Shown: in pieces, positions 26,301 to 33,828 of the stretch
How positions within the stretch are numbered: position 1 is the stretch's first letter
How the letters are laid out: every line of letters begins with the position of its first letter
NCBI RefSeq assembly: GCF_002217355.1
Contig: NZ_MUHA01000007.1
Span: 431,519-495,518 of the forward strand
Direction of reading: 5' to 3'
From: Flavobacterium oncorhynchi
GTDB taxonomy: Bacteria; Bacteroidota; Bacteroidia; Flavobacteriales; Flavobacteriaceae
DNA: 64,000 nucleotides
Notes under the pieces: generated by a model
The model's database searches: none
Told to the model about the DNA's origin: nothing
What the model saw: the letters and a program-made list of their open reading frames with translations, nothing else
Made by a program: the position numbers and the translations under genes

Positions 26301-28502
26301 GTTTTTTCCATCTCTATCAATGTTAAGAAGTATAAGTTGATCTTCAAAACTAGAATCAGGAATAAGGGTATACACATTACAATCTAAACTAAAACTTGCT
26401 ATTGCATCTTTAGTTACTGTCCAGTTTGCTGTGGCAGCAACATCTGGAACTTGAATACATGTTAGTGAAGGGTTGTTAACTGTATTTAAATTATTTAAAG
26501 CAGTGTTTTTAGAAAGGTCTAGTTTCTGTAATAAATTACCAGAAGCATTTAAATTTGTCAAGGCCGTAAAACCTTGTATTCCTGTTAAATTGGTAATTGA
26601 ACTATTTGATATATCTAATGTTGTAATGGTGTTAATGCTTGAATTTAGAACAGCTCCGTTTTTTCCGTCATTATCAATTTTAAGTGCTATTAATTTGTCT
26701 TCAAAATTTGGATCTGCAATACTGGTGGAAATAGTACAATCTAGTGAAGAAAAATACGTTTCGTCGTCTTTCAATTTAGACCAATTAGTTTTAGAATAAT
26801 CAACGTTATCAACCTGAAGACAAGTCAGGTCTATATTGTTTATGAAAGAAGAAGAATAACCTAAACCTGAGCTTCCTGACATACTTTGGAAATATACGCC
26901 CATTTCTTTTGAAAAATTGGAATTATTTCCATTTTTCAGATTCAGACTGTTTAGTTTATTAAAACTACAGTTTAGAAAAACTAAAGATTTATTATCGCTA
27001 AGATTCAATGAAGTTATTTGGTTATAACTACAGTATAAAAATTTTAGTTGTTTGTTTTTACTAACATCTATGGTTGATAATTTATTTGAATTACAAAGCA
27101 CATACTCTAATGCTGTATTCGCTGATAAATCTAAAGAAGATAGATTACTGCTGCCGCAATCTAGTTGTTTTAGTGCTGTGTTTTTGGCTAAATTAAGTTC
27201 TGACAATTTTGCAAGTCCACTAGCATTTAATTCGATAAGATTGGTGTTGTTGGAAACATTTAGAGTTGAAAACTTATTATTACCAACGTCCAAATATTGA
27301 AGCGATGTGTTTGAGCTTACATCAAAAGTTTCTAGTAAGTTAGAGCTGCAGTCCAAAAAGGTTAAATTGGTATTTTTGTTTAAATCTAAATTTTTTAAAC
27401 TATTACCTGAACAATTTAATTTTATTAAAGCGACGTTGCTGCTTACATTTAATAGTGTAAGTTGTTGATAACTACAGTCTAAAAACATTAAAGCAGTGTT
27501 TTTAGAAACATTTAAAGCTTGGATTTTGTTAGAAGAACAATTTAGAGTAGTCAAGTTTGTATTTTCCGAAACATCTAATATTGTCATTAAATTTGAGTGA
27601 CAGTTCAAATTTTGCAGAGCCTTATTAGCTGATAGATCTATAGAGCTTAGCTTGTTAGCAGATATATTAAGATTTTCTAACAAAGTGTTTTTGGATAAGT
27701 TTAGCTCATTAATATTGTTATATTGAGTAGATAAATCTACTAATAAAGTGTTTTGAGACACGTCTAACTTTGTTAAAAGATTGTTGCTGCAATCTAAAGA
27801 AGTCAAAGCTTTAAAGTCTTGAATTCCTGTTAAGTCAGTTATTTTGCGTTCGCTTCCTAAATTTAGCGTTTTTATGGTGTTGATTTTTGACGTTAATACT
27901 TTGCCATCAGTTGCACCAGAGTCAAGTCCTAAATAAATTAATCTTTTTTCAAACTCGATGTCAGGAATCTTGGTGTATTGTGCAGGAATATCGGCAATGT
28001 CTACAACAGATACATTATCAACCAAAATTTCAGAATTCAGAGTTCCATAAGTCCAAATATCAACTTCAATACTTTCAGAAACAGTAGGAGTATATTCGAA
28101 TTCTATTTTTCTCCACTCGGTAGTAGAAAAAGTTACATCTGATTTTTTAATTATTTCCGACTTAAAAGTACTGGGTTTATGATACAAACTAAGATCAATA
28201 GAAGAAAATGTTCCTTTTGCAAGTTTGTGATACAAAATCACCTTATACGTTTTACCTGCAATTACAGGGAAATATTCGCTATTGATAAAATTAGATGTTC
28301 CGCTGGCAATCATCATGTTGGTACTAGATGTGCCGTTTTGCGCTATACTGCTTTGAGAAGCGAAACCGCTAAAAAAGCGAAACCAATTGTCAGGCTGCGA
28401 CGAAGAAGTCCAAGTTTCAAAGTTCCCATTCGGAACTAAGTTGGTTTGTGCGTAAATAGAAAAATTTGCCAGTAACAGCAATAAGAGTAGTTTTGTTTTC
28501 AT
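23304..28502 (-). CDS. giant leucine-rich-repeat surface protein with T9SS type A sorting domain (1732 aa)
   Basis: The signal peptide is almost identical to that of the 1474-aa paralogue. Residues about 20-170 form a carbohydrate-binding-like jelly roll (LVPNGNFETW ... ILVDNVSVVDI), absent from the paralogue. Five LRR modules follow with the same opening (IPD-x-x-FE-x-x-LI) and closing (NP-x-L-x-CIQVD ... C) signatures; most openings carry a D-x-DG-x-(N/D)G loop resembling a calcium site. Residues about 1500-1645 look like a SprB-type repeat domain (ESCTGENNGEISI, TPGTYKIKITI). About 1650-1732 is the T9SS type A sorting domain (AYPNPTSGSFEIEI, YNFAGQLV, ASGIYAAKIYL). It is first in an operon with the fibronectin-III lipoprotein. 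An adhesin or glycan-binding surface protein is likely. Confidence 0.9.
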   Translation of the reverse strand: MKTKLLLLLLLANFSIYAQTNLVPNGNFETWTSSSQPDNWFRFFSGFASQSSIAQNGTSSTNMMIASGTSNFINSEYFPVIAGKTYKVILYHKLAKGTFSSIDLSLYHKPSTFKSEIIKKSDVTFSTTEWRKIEFEYTPTVSESIEVDIWTYGTLNSEILVDNVSVVDIADIPAQYTKIPDIEFEKRLIYLGLDSGATDGKVLTSKINTIKTLNLGSERKITDLTGIQDFKALTSLDCSNNLLTKLDVSQNTLLVDLSTQYNNINELNLSKNTLLENLNISANKLSSIDLSANKALQNLNCHSNLMTILDVSENTNLTTLNCSSNKIQALNVSKNTALMFLDCSYQQLTLLNVSSNVALIKLNCSGNSLKNLDLNKNTNLTFLDCSSNLLETFDVSSNTSLQYLDVGNNKFSTLNVSNNTNLIELNASGLAKLSELNLAKNTALKQLDCGSSNLSSLDLSANTALEYVLCNSNKLSTIDVSKNKQLKFLYCSYNQITSLNLSDNKSLVFLNCSFNKLNSLNLKNGNNSNFSKEMGVYFQSMSGSSGLGYSSSFINNIDLTCLQVDNVDYSKTNWSKLKDDETYFSSLDCTISTSIADPNFEDKLIALKIDNDGKNGAVLNSSINTITTLDISNSSITNLTGIQGFTALTNLNASGNLLQKLDLSKNTALNNLNTVNNPSLTCIQVPDVAATANWTVTKDAIASFSLDCNVYTLIPDSSFEDQLILLNIDRDGKNGKVKTESIAKVTNLGLSGKGISDLTGIQDFTSLQQITANNNNITTVDFSQNQALTNVNLFANKLTYINVSKNIALTSLDLSFNSLSNIDLTNNINLKAVQIYSNKLSSLNVTKNTKLSTLFVNGNMLTSLNVSNNPELNQIWCNNNEIKTLDFSKNPKLSQVLANNNKLLNLNIKNGSNSSISVSSSNNDGVRFAQNPDLKCIQVDNVDYSNANWGAKKDLTATFSSDPCPFVVPYTLIPDSKFEDKLIELNIDKDGKNGKVATTSIADLTSLNVANSNITDLTGIEDFSMLTSLECNNNQLTTINISRQPLLAKLNISHNKINTFSVSANLSLIDLNLSNNEISDLDVSKNTKLITLSASFNKLRNLDVSKNTILKEFDCTDNNLYSLNLKNGNNANMQNMTLGNFTKNPNLLCIQVDNVAFSTEKWIAKDEKVIYSSEACAPNYQYTLIPDINFEKLLIKNGIDKDGENGKVLTSSIENLIELNAIDATNKITDLQGIEDFKSLEKLYCSKGAITKIDVSKNLKLKTLDLSSNQVATLDLTKNTALESLNCGSNKLTELNISNNLALQNLISDNNKLTTINVSKNTVLTRLDVGSNQITTIDITANLALKELGVYGNKITTLNTSKNTALTSLSAFSNELTTLDVSQNKALTYLNAKKCQLTAIDVSNNVLLYGLEVNENKIVTIDVSKNPLLSSLMVNSNQLTSLNLKNGKNTLLNNNYVSFSSNSKLYCIQVDDVNYATTNWPSKKDAIATYNTECTGELNLPANNFTVETKGESCTGENNGEISIVGKNSFAYAATINDKSYNFTNNSLKVTSLTPGTYKIKITIPEMIFEQNFTVTIPKASNVAGKSSVTSKNVAVEITAGTAPFTVFVDGTQQFQTTDSKFNLSLEKGGLIEVATAKACEGVFSKKVATMDLLGTLSAYPNPTSGSFEIEIPTGQKEVKIELYNFAGQLVSTKTYSIENGKAQLSLENQASGIYAAKIYLETPEYIKIIKK
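24010..27980 (-). repeat. five tandem LRR modules inside the 1732-aa protein gene
   Basis: Module openings lie near 27965, 26720, 26365, 25590 and 24945. The second module is nearly devoid of repeats (about 355 bases), whereas the first has about 1250 bases of repeats, so repeat number varies widely between modules. Confidence 0.8.
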
Positions 28503-28527
28503 AGATTCGGTTTACAATTCAGTCGCG

Positions 28528-28572
28528 CAAGGATAACTATTTTAAACGGACTTTCCTTACGGGAAGACGTAA
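28528..28572 (-). promoter_or_regulatory. promoter region of the 1732-aa LRR gene, shared layout with its paralogue
   Basis: The minus strand has TATCCTTG (28528-28535, one mismatch to TAnnTTTG), 26 bases before the start. CCGTAAG (28556-28562) lies 20 bases further upstream, embedded in TCTTCCCGTAAGGAAAG. Spacing matches the element at 22417-22460. Confidence 0.45.
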
Positions 28573-28782
28573 AGAGAAAAAGTTTTTTTTCGATATAAAG
28601 AAAGAGCATACAAACTAGAATATTTTTTCCCAATCAAATTGGGTGAAATCATTTGAAAAGAAGTAGGTTAGCATGTCTTTTTATGTTTTCAAAAAATCAT
28701 AACACAGTGTTAATGGTTAGTTTTTTGTAACAAAAAATCATAATTTAGTCCCATCTTTTAACTATATATTATTTTTAGATAC

Positions 28783-30417
28783 ATGAGTCATATAAAACCT
28801 CTTAAATTATCTGCTTTTGCATTACTTGTTTTAGCAGGCTGTAGTGCTACTTTGCAAGCGCAAGTTTCAACTTCAAAAGAATTCATTAAAGCGCCATTAA
28901 CAGTTGTCAAAAAAGCACCAGTCAGCGAAAACGAACTAAAAAGATGGAGTCATCTTGATTTAATCAAAGATTCTATTGCAGGTATGAGTGTTGATAAGGC
29001 TTACGCTGAACTATTACAAGGAAAAAAAGGTCAAAAAGTTATTGTAGGAATTGTAGATTCTGGTGTTGATATTGAGCACGAAGATTTACAAGGAATGATC
29101 TGGACAAACATAAAAGAAATTCCAGGAAACGGAATCGATGATGATAAAAACGGTTTCATCGACGACGTTCACGGATGGAATTTCCTTGGAAATGCTGTTC
29201 ATGAAAATCTAGAAATGACACGTATCGTTAAAAAAGGCGATGATGGTTCTGCCCAATACAAAGAAGCTTTGGCTCAATATACAGAGAAGTATGAAAAAGC
29301 TTTAAAGGACAAAGAACAAGTAGATATGTTGTTAGGTTTTCATAATACAATCCAAAAAGAACTTAACAAAACAACATATAAAATAGAGGATCTAAGTACA
29401 ATTACTTCAGCAAATCCAGATGTTTTGAAAAGTAAAAGGGTCATGATGCAAATATTTACCAACGCAGGTCCAACATTTGATCCAGAAGCTGATTTTGGAG
29501 AGTATAAGGACCAAGTTTACGATCAATTAAATTATAATTTGAATAAAGATTATGATGGAAGAAAAATCGTAGGGGATAATCCTGAAGACATCAAAAACAA
29601 GTATTACGGAAATAATATTGTTTTTGGTCCAGACAAAGAAAAAGCACTACACGGAACTCACGTAGCGGGAATCGTTGCGCAAGTTCGTGGTAATAATTTA
29701 GGCGGAGACGGTGTTGCTGCAAATGTTGAAATCTTAACAGTAAGAGCTGTTCCAGATGGAGATGAGTATGATAAAGATATTGCTTTAGCAATTCGTTATG
29801 CAGTTGATAACGGTGCAAAAATAATTAACGGAAGTTTTGGTAAAAGCTTCTCTCCACACAAAAATTGGGTTTACGATGCTATTAAGTATGCAGCCAAAAA
29901 AGATGTTTTAATTGTTCATGCGGCAGGTAACGACGGTTACAATATCGATGAAAACAAAAACATCAATTATCCAAACGATTCTCAAGACAACATCAAAGAA
30001 TTTGCAGATAACGTAATAACAATTGGAGCAATTAATAAACAATACGGAGAAACTGTTGTAGCACCATTTTCAAATTTCGGAAAAATAAATGTTGACGTTT
30101 TTGCGCCGGGTGAAGAAATTTACGCAACAGTTCCAAATAATAAATACAAATATTTACAAGGAACTTCGATGGCGGCTCCAAATGCAGCAGGAGTTGCAGC
30201 ATTAATTCGTTCGTATTATCCAAAACTAAAAGCATCTCAGGTAAAACATATTTTAATGGATTCTGGAGTTGCACTTCCTTCAAAAGTTATTTTGGGCGAA
30301 AATCCAAATCCAGATGAAAAACCTGAAGCAGTTTCTTCTGTTGAATCATCAAAAACAGCCAAAATGGTAAATGCTTACAACGCTTTATTGATGGCCGAAA
30401 AAATGTCGAAGAAATAA
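28783..30417 (+). CDS. exported S8 (subtilisin-family) serine peptidase, probable lipoprotein
   Basis: This 544-residue protease has an N-terminal signal with a lipobox (LAGC, Cys20). The catalytic triad is Asp92 in GIVDSGVDIEH, His290 in LHGTHVAG and Ser462 in GTSMAAPNAAG; the oxyanion Asn is in VHAAGNDG. Between Asp and His lies a long insertion of about 195 residues, including NGIDDDKNGFIDDVHGWNF, an acidic loop that could bind calcium, and a helical stretch. That insertion is, to my knowledge, common in Bacteroidota S8 lipoproteins. It has no T9SS domain. The next gene is an exported M1 peptidase 63 bases on, with a terminator hairpin between, so they are neighbours in function if not in one transcript. 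Confidence 0.94.
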   Translation: MSHIKPLKLSAFALLVLAGCSATLQAQVSTSKEFIKAPLTVVKKAPVSENELKRWSHLDLIKDSIAGMSVDKAYAELLQGKKGQKVIVGIVDSGVDIEHEDLQGMIWTNIKEIPGNGIDDDKNGFIDDVHGWNFLGNAVHENLEMTRIVKKGDDGSAQYKEALAQYTEKYEKALKDKEQVDMLLGFHNTIQKELNKTTYKIEDLSTITSANPDVLKSKRVMMQIFTNAGPTFDPEADFGEYKDQVYDQLNYNLNKDYDGRKIVGDNPEDIKNKYYGNNIVFGPDKEKALHGTHVAGIVAQVRGNNLGGDGVAANVEILTVRAVPDGDEYDKDIALAIRYAVDNGAKIINGSFGKSFSPHKNWVYDAIKYAAKKDVLIVHAAGNDGYNIDENKNINYPNDSQDNIKEFADNVITIGAINKQYGETVVAPFSNFGKINVDVFAPGEEIYATVPNNKYKYLQGTSMAAPNAAGVAALIRSYYPKLKASQVKHILMDSGVALPSKVILGENPNPDEKPEAVSSVESSKTAKMVNAYNALLMAEKMSKK

Positions 30418-30439
30418 AAAATAAATAAAAACCTAATCC

Positions 30440-30470
30440 AATGGAAGAGCGGCAGCTCTTCCATTTTTAT
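30440..30470 (+). terminator. Rho-independent terminator after the S8 peptidase gene
   Basis: An 11-base stem (30440-30450 with 30455-30465, loop GGCA) with a GGAAGAGC arm is followed by T-rich sequence. It lies 22 bases after the stop codon and 10 bases before the next start codon. Confidence 0.75.
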
Positions 30471-30480
30471 TGTAATTATC

Positions 30481-32361
30481 ATGCGAAAAATTATTTTACT
30501 TTCCTTTCTGAGCTTAGGTTTAAGTCCAGCTTTTGCACAAAACACTTCATATTGGCAGCAACACGCCGATTATAAAATGGAGGTTTCGATGGATGTTAAA
30601 AACTATCAGTACAAAGGAAAACAAGAATTGGTTTATACCAATAATTCATCAGATACCTTAAAAAAGGTATTTTATCATTTATTTTTAAACGCCTTTCAAC
30701 CAGGAAGTGAGATGGACGCTCGTCTACATTTTATTAAAGATCCAGACGGAAGAATGGTAAATAAAGTAAAAGGCGCTGATGGAAAAGAAGTAAAACAAAG
30801 CCGTATTGAAACTTTAAAACCAAATGAAATAGGGTATTTAAAAATCGCTAATTTCAAACAAGATGGTGTTTCTGCACAAACAAGAGTTTCAGGAACTATT
30901 ATGGAGGTGACTTTGCCTAAACCAATTTTACCAAATTCAAAAACTACCTTTACGTTAGATTTTGACGGACAAGTTCCGGTTCAAGTTCGTCGTGCAGGAA
31001 GAAATAATACTGAAGGAGTTGAACTTTCAATGTCGCAATGGTACCCAAAATTAGCCGAATTTGATTTCGAAGGATGGCACGCAGATCCATATATCGCAAG
31101 AGAATTTCACGGAGTTTGGGGTAATTTTGATGTTAAAATTACAATCGACAAAGAGTATACTCTTGGTGCTTCAGGATATTTGCAAGACAAAAATACAATT
31201 GGTCACGGTTATGAAGATGCTGGCGTAACAGTTGTTTATCCTAAAAAAACAAAAACACTAACATGGCATTTTATCGCACCAAATGTTCACGATTTTACAT
31301 GGGCTGCTGATAAAGAATATACTCATGATATTGTAAAAGGACCAAACGATGTCGATTTGCATTTCTTTTACAAAAACAATCCAAAAACAACAGCAAACTG
31401 GAAACAGTTAGAGCCATTAATGGTAAAAGTTATGGATTATTACAATCATAGAGTTGGACAATATCCGTACAAACAATATTCATTTATTCAAGGCGGCGAC
31501 GGCGGAATGGAGTACGCAATGTGTACTTTAATGTTAGGAAACGGAACTCTTGAAGGAATTTTAGGAACTGCTACACACGAATTGGGACATTCATGGTTTC
31601 AACATATTTTAGCTTCAAATGAATCAAAACATCCTTGGATGGATGAAGGTTTTACAACCTATATCGAAGACAGTGCTTTGAACGAATTAAAAGGAGATAA
31701 AAAAGAGGTAAACCCTTTCGTAGGAAATTATAAAGCGTATTACAGTTTAGTAAATTCTGGAAAAGAACAACCGCAGACCACTCACGGAGATCGTTATGAC
31801 GAAAACAGACCTTACAGTATTTCATCTTATGTAAAAGGAAGTATCTTTTTATCACAGTTAGAATATGTAATAGGGAAAGATAATGTTGATGAAACTCTAA
31901 AAAGATATTTCAACGATTTCAAATTCAAACATCCAACGCCAAATGATATCAAAAGAACAGCCGAAAGAGTTTCTGGAGCTGAGTTAGATTGGTATTTAAT
32001 AGATTGGGCACAAACAACCAATACAATTGATTACGGAATTGCAGCTGTTGCTGATAACGCTGGAAAAACAACAGTTTCGTTAGAAAGAATTGGAAGAATG
32101 CCAATGCCAATTGATTTGAAAGTAGAATATACTGATGGAACTTCTGAGAATTTCTACATTCCGTTGAGAATGATGAATTTTATTAAACCAAATCCAAATC
32201 CAAACGAAAAAAGAACAGTTTTAGAAGATTGGGCTTGGGCACAGCAAAACTATAATTTTACGATTGACAAAAACAAAACTGCAATCAAAAAAATCACTAT
32301 CGATCCAAGCGGATTAATGGCTGATGTAAAGCAGACGAATAATGTTTTTGAAGTAAAATAA
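30481..32361 (+). CDS. exported M1-family zinc metallopeptidase
   Basis: This 626-residue aminopeptidase-type enzyme has a signal peptide (MRKIILLSFLSLGLSPAFAQ). The zinc site is HELGH (residues 366-370) with the third ligand Glu389 in WMDEGFTTY, the exact H-E-x-x-H-x18-E spacing of family M1. The substrate-recognition motif reads GGMEYAM in place of GAMEN. The N-terminal beta domain (about 25-220) is standard, and the C-terminal helical domain is short, as in bacterial periplasmic members. It probably trims peptides in the periplasm, in line with the S8 peptidase next door. A clear terminator follows. Confidence 0.95.
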   Translation: MRKIILLSFLSLGLSPAFAQNTSYWQQHADYKMEVSMDVKNYQYKGKQELVYTNNSSDTLKKVFYHLFLNAFQPGSEMDARLHFIKDPDGRMVNKVKGADGKEVKQSRIETLKPNEIGYLKIANFKQDGVSAQTRVSGTIMEVTLPKPILPNSKTTFTLDFDGQVPVQVRRAGRNNTEGVELSMSQWYPKLAEFDFEGWHADPYIAREFHGVWGNFDVKITIDKEYTLGASGYLQDKNTIGHGYEDAGVTVVYPKKTKTLTWHFIAPNVHDFTWAADKEYTHDIVKGPNDVDLHFFYKNNPKTTANWKQLEPLMVKVMDYYNHRVGQYPYKQYSFIQGGDGGMEYAMCTLMLGNGTLEGILGTATHELGHSWFQHILASNESKHPWMDEGFTTYIEDSALNELKGDKKEVNPFVGNYKAYYSLVNSGKEQPQTTHGDRYDENRPYSISSYVKGSIFLSQLEYVIGKDNVDETLKRYFNDFKFKHPTPNDIKRTAERVSGAELDWYLIDWAQTTNTIDYGIAAVADNAGKTTVSLERIGRMPMPIDLKVEYTDGTSENFYIPLRMMNFIKPNPNPNEKRTVLEDWAWAQQNYNFTIDKNKTAIKKITIDPSGLMADVKQTNNVFEVK

Positions 32362-32382
32362 TCTTCAAAAAAGAATAAAAAG

Positions 32383-32407
32383 AAGTCCCGTTTAATAAGC
32401 GGGACTT
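32383..32407 (+). terminator. Rho-independent terminator after the M1 peptidase gene
   Basis: AGTCCCG at 32384-32390 pairs with CGGGACT at 32400-32406 (inner wobble pairs, 3-base loop), followed by six T. Confidence 0.85.
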
Positions 32408-32433
32408 TTTTCGTTTTAAGGCATAAAGTTTTT

Positions 32434-32567
32434 TTGAATCGCCTCCAGCTTTAGCTGGAGGAATTAGATTTAAAGAGAAAAGGGCTATAGCCAAACTGTT
32501 ACAGTTTTGGCTAAAGCCCTTTATTGTGATTTATTTTTCCATCCAACTAAAGTTGGACGCTATTCAA
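32434..32567. repeat. multi-hairpin intergenic element between convergent genes
   Basis: Three palindromes sit in tandem. 32442-32461 (CCTCCAGCT, 2-base loop, perfect). 32481-32520 (AGGGCTATAGCC... paired to GGCTAAAGCCCT, imperfect). 32542-32557 (TCCAACT, 2-base loop, perfect). An outer pair joins TTGAATCGC at 32434-32442 to GCTATTCAA at 32559-32567. The whole could fold as a clover-leaf-like structure. It resembles interspersed palindromic units seen in Flavobacterium intergenic regions, from memory. Confidence 0.7.
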
Positions 32568-32580
32568 TCTTCTTATTAAT

Positions 32581-33519
32581 TTAACTCAAATGCTCGATCA
32601 TATCTTTTGTCATTGATTCAAGATCAAAAGTATGTTTCCAGTTCCAATCTTCTCTTGCAGAACTGTCATCAATACTTGCTGGCCAGCTGTCCGCAATTTT
32701 TTGACGGAAGTCAGGATTGTAAGTGATTTCAAAATCAGGAATATGCTTTTTAATTTCAGCCGCAATTTCAGTTGGAGTAAAACTCATTGCTGCTAAATTG
32801 TATGATGAGTGTATTTTGATTTCTTCAACAGGCGCTTTCATAATGTTGATAGTAGCATCGATAGCGTCATCCATATACATCATTGGCATTTTAGTTTCTG
32901 ATGATAAAAAGCATTCGTATTTTTTATCGGCAATAGCCTTATAGAAAATATCAACAGCATAATCAGTAGTTCCGCCGCCCGGAGGAGTAGACCAGCTGAT
33001 TAAACCAGGATAACGTATGCTTCGAACATCAACGCCGTAAATATTATGGTAATATTCACACCATCTTTCACCAGCCTGTTTACTAATTCCGTAAACTGTC
33101 GAAGGTTCCATTACGGTATATTGAGGAGTATTTTCTTTTGGAGTTGTAGGACCAAAAACAGCGATACTTGAAGGCCAGAAAATCTTCTGAATCTTTTTTG
33201 CTTTTGCTAAATTCAGAACATGAAAAAGAGAATTCATATTCAAATCCCATGCAAATGCTGGATTTTTTTCAGCAGTTGCTGATAAAAGCGCGGCCATCAA
33301 ATACACATCAGTGATTTTATGAACTTCAACAAGATGTTCAATTTGGTTAAAATCTAAAGCATTGACTACTTCAAAAGGACCTGAATTAACAACATCCGTA
33401 TTTAATTTTCGAATATCAGAAGCGATTACATTTTCGGTTCCGTAAAGTTTGCGCAATTTTTGAGTCAGCTCAGTCCCAATTTGACCGCAAGCGCCAATGA
33501 TTAATATTTTTGGATTCAT
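32581..33519 (-). CDS. L-threonine 3-dehydrogenase, extended short-chain dehydrogenase type
   Basis: This 312-residue NAD-dependent enzyme belongs to the extended short-chain dehydrogenase/epimerase family. The dinucleotide motif is GACGQIG (Gly9, Gly12, Gly15), and the catalytic pair is Tyr143 and Lys147 in STVYGISKQAGERW. The length and segments such as FWPSSIAVFGP, IRYPGLISW and MPMMYMDDAIDATI match, from memory, the UDP-galactose-epimerase-like threonine dehydrogenases described in Flavobacterium, which oxidise threonine to 2-amino-3-oxobutyrate. No 2-amino-3-ketobutyrate CoA ligase gene is nearby. A sugar-nucleotide epimerase is the main alternative, but the missing sugar-pathway context and the strong family resemblance favour threonine. 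It is monocistronic. Confidence 0.85.
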   Translation of the reverse strand: MNPKILIIGACGQIGTELTQKLRKLYGTENVIASDIRKLNTDVVNSGPFEVVNALDFNQIEHLVEVHKITDVYLMAALLSATAEKNPAFAWDLNMNSLFHVLNLAKAKKIQKIFWPSSIAVFGPTTPKENTPQYTVMEPSTVYGISKQAGERWCEYYHNIYGVDVRSIRYPGLISWSTPPGGGTTDYAVDIFYKAIADKKYECFLSSETKMPMMYMDDAIDATINIMKAPVEEIKIHSSYNLAAMSFTPTEIAAEIKKHIPDFEITYNPDFRQKIADSWPASIDDSSAREDWNWKHTFDLESMTKDMIEHLS

Positions 33520-33543
33520 TTTTAGATGATTTTTTTAGAGACA

Positions 33544-33551
33544 CAAATATA
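33544..33551 (-). promoter_or_regulatory. -7 element of the threonine dehydrogenase gene
   Basis: The minus strand reads TATATTTG, a full match to TAnnTTTG, 25 bases before the start codon. No TTG at -33; the palindrome CGTAATTACG lies in the spacer and could be an operator. Confidence 0.5.
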
Positions 33552-33801
33552 ACGTTTTCGTAATTACGTACGTTTTTTAGAATCATAATTTATAAATTCA
33601 ATAACAAAAAAGTTTGTTTGTTGGATAATTCTCTGTTTAAGAAATGTGTCTTTGTGCTTTTTGAGTGTTTTTTAAAGGCTTTTTTTGGATAATAAATCCT
33701 GTAAAAAATGAGTTTATCACTTAAAATCGATGATAAAAAAATAACCTTGATTTATAGAATCTTTAGCAAAAATCAGAATTCGTAATTGTAAATTTACTTT
33801 G

Positions 33802-33809
33802 TAACTTTG
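33802..33809 (+). promoter_or_regulatory. -7 element of the lipoprotein-mfd unit
   Basis: TAACTTTG matches TAnnTTTG and lies 19 bases before the ATG at 33829. The nearest TTG (33786-33788) is only 13 bases upstream, shorter than usual. Confidence 0.45.
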
Positions 33810-33828
33810 CGATCTAACATTTTATGAA

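Larger units (their letters stand above)
33520..33828. other. intergenic region between divergent threonine dehydrogenase and lipoprotein genes
   Basis: This 309-base AT-rich spacer holds a -7 element for each direction and a 10-base palindrome (CGTAATTACG, 33559-33568) just upstream of the minus-strand -7 element. No open frame or RNA gene is credible. Confidence 0.6.

Noticed and set aside
19240..28439. Several plus-strand open frames of 66-110 codons inside the LRR genes
   Set aside because: They recur at equivalent module positions because the coding repeats create the same antisense frames; composition (Leu/Phe/Lys rich) is that of a shadow.
17967..28502. Regularly spaced repeats suggestive of a CRISPR array
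   Set aside because: The periodicity is about 63 bases in a single open frame and corresponds to 21-residue leucine-rich repeats; there are no identical repeats with unique spacers.
28503..28782. Possible tRNA or small RNA gene in the 280-base spacer before the S8 peptidase
   Set aside because: Only a small CCCAAT/ATTGGG palindrome (28629-28643) is present; no tRNA arms or promoter-terminator pair can be made out.
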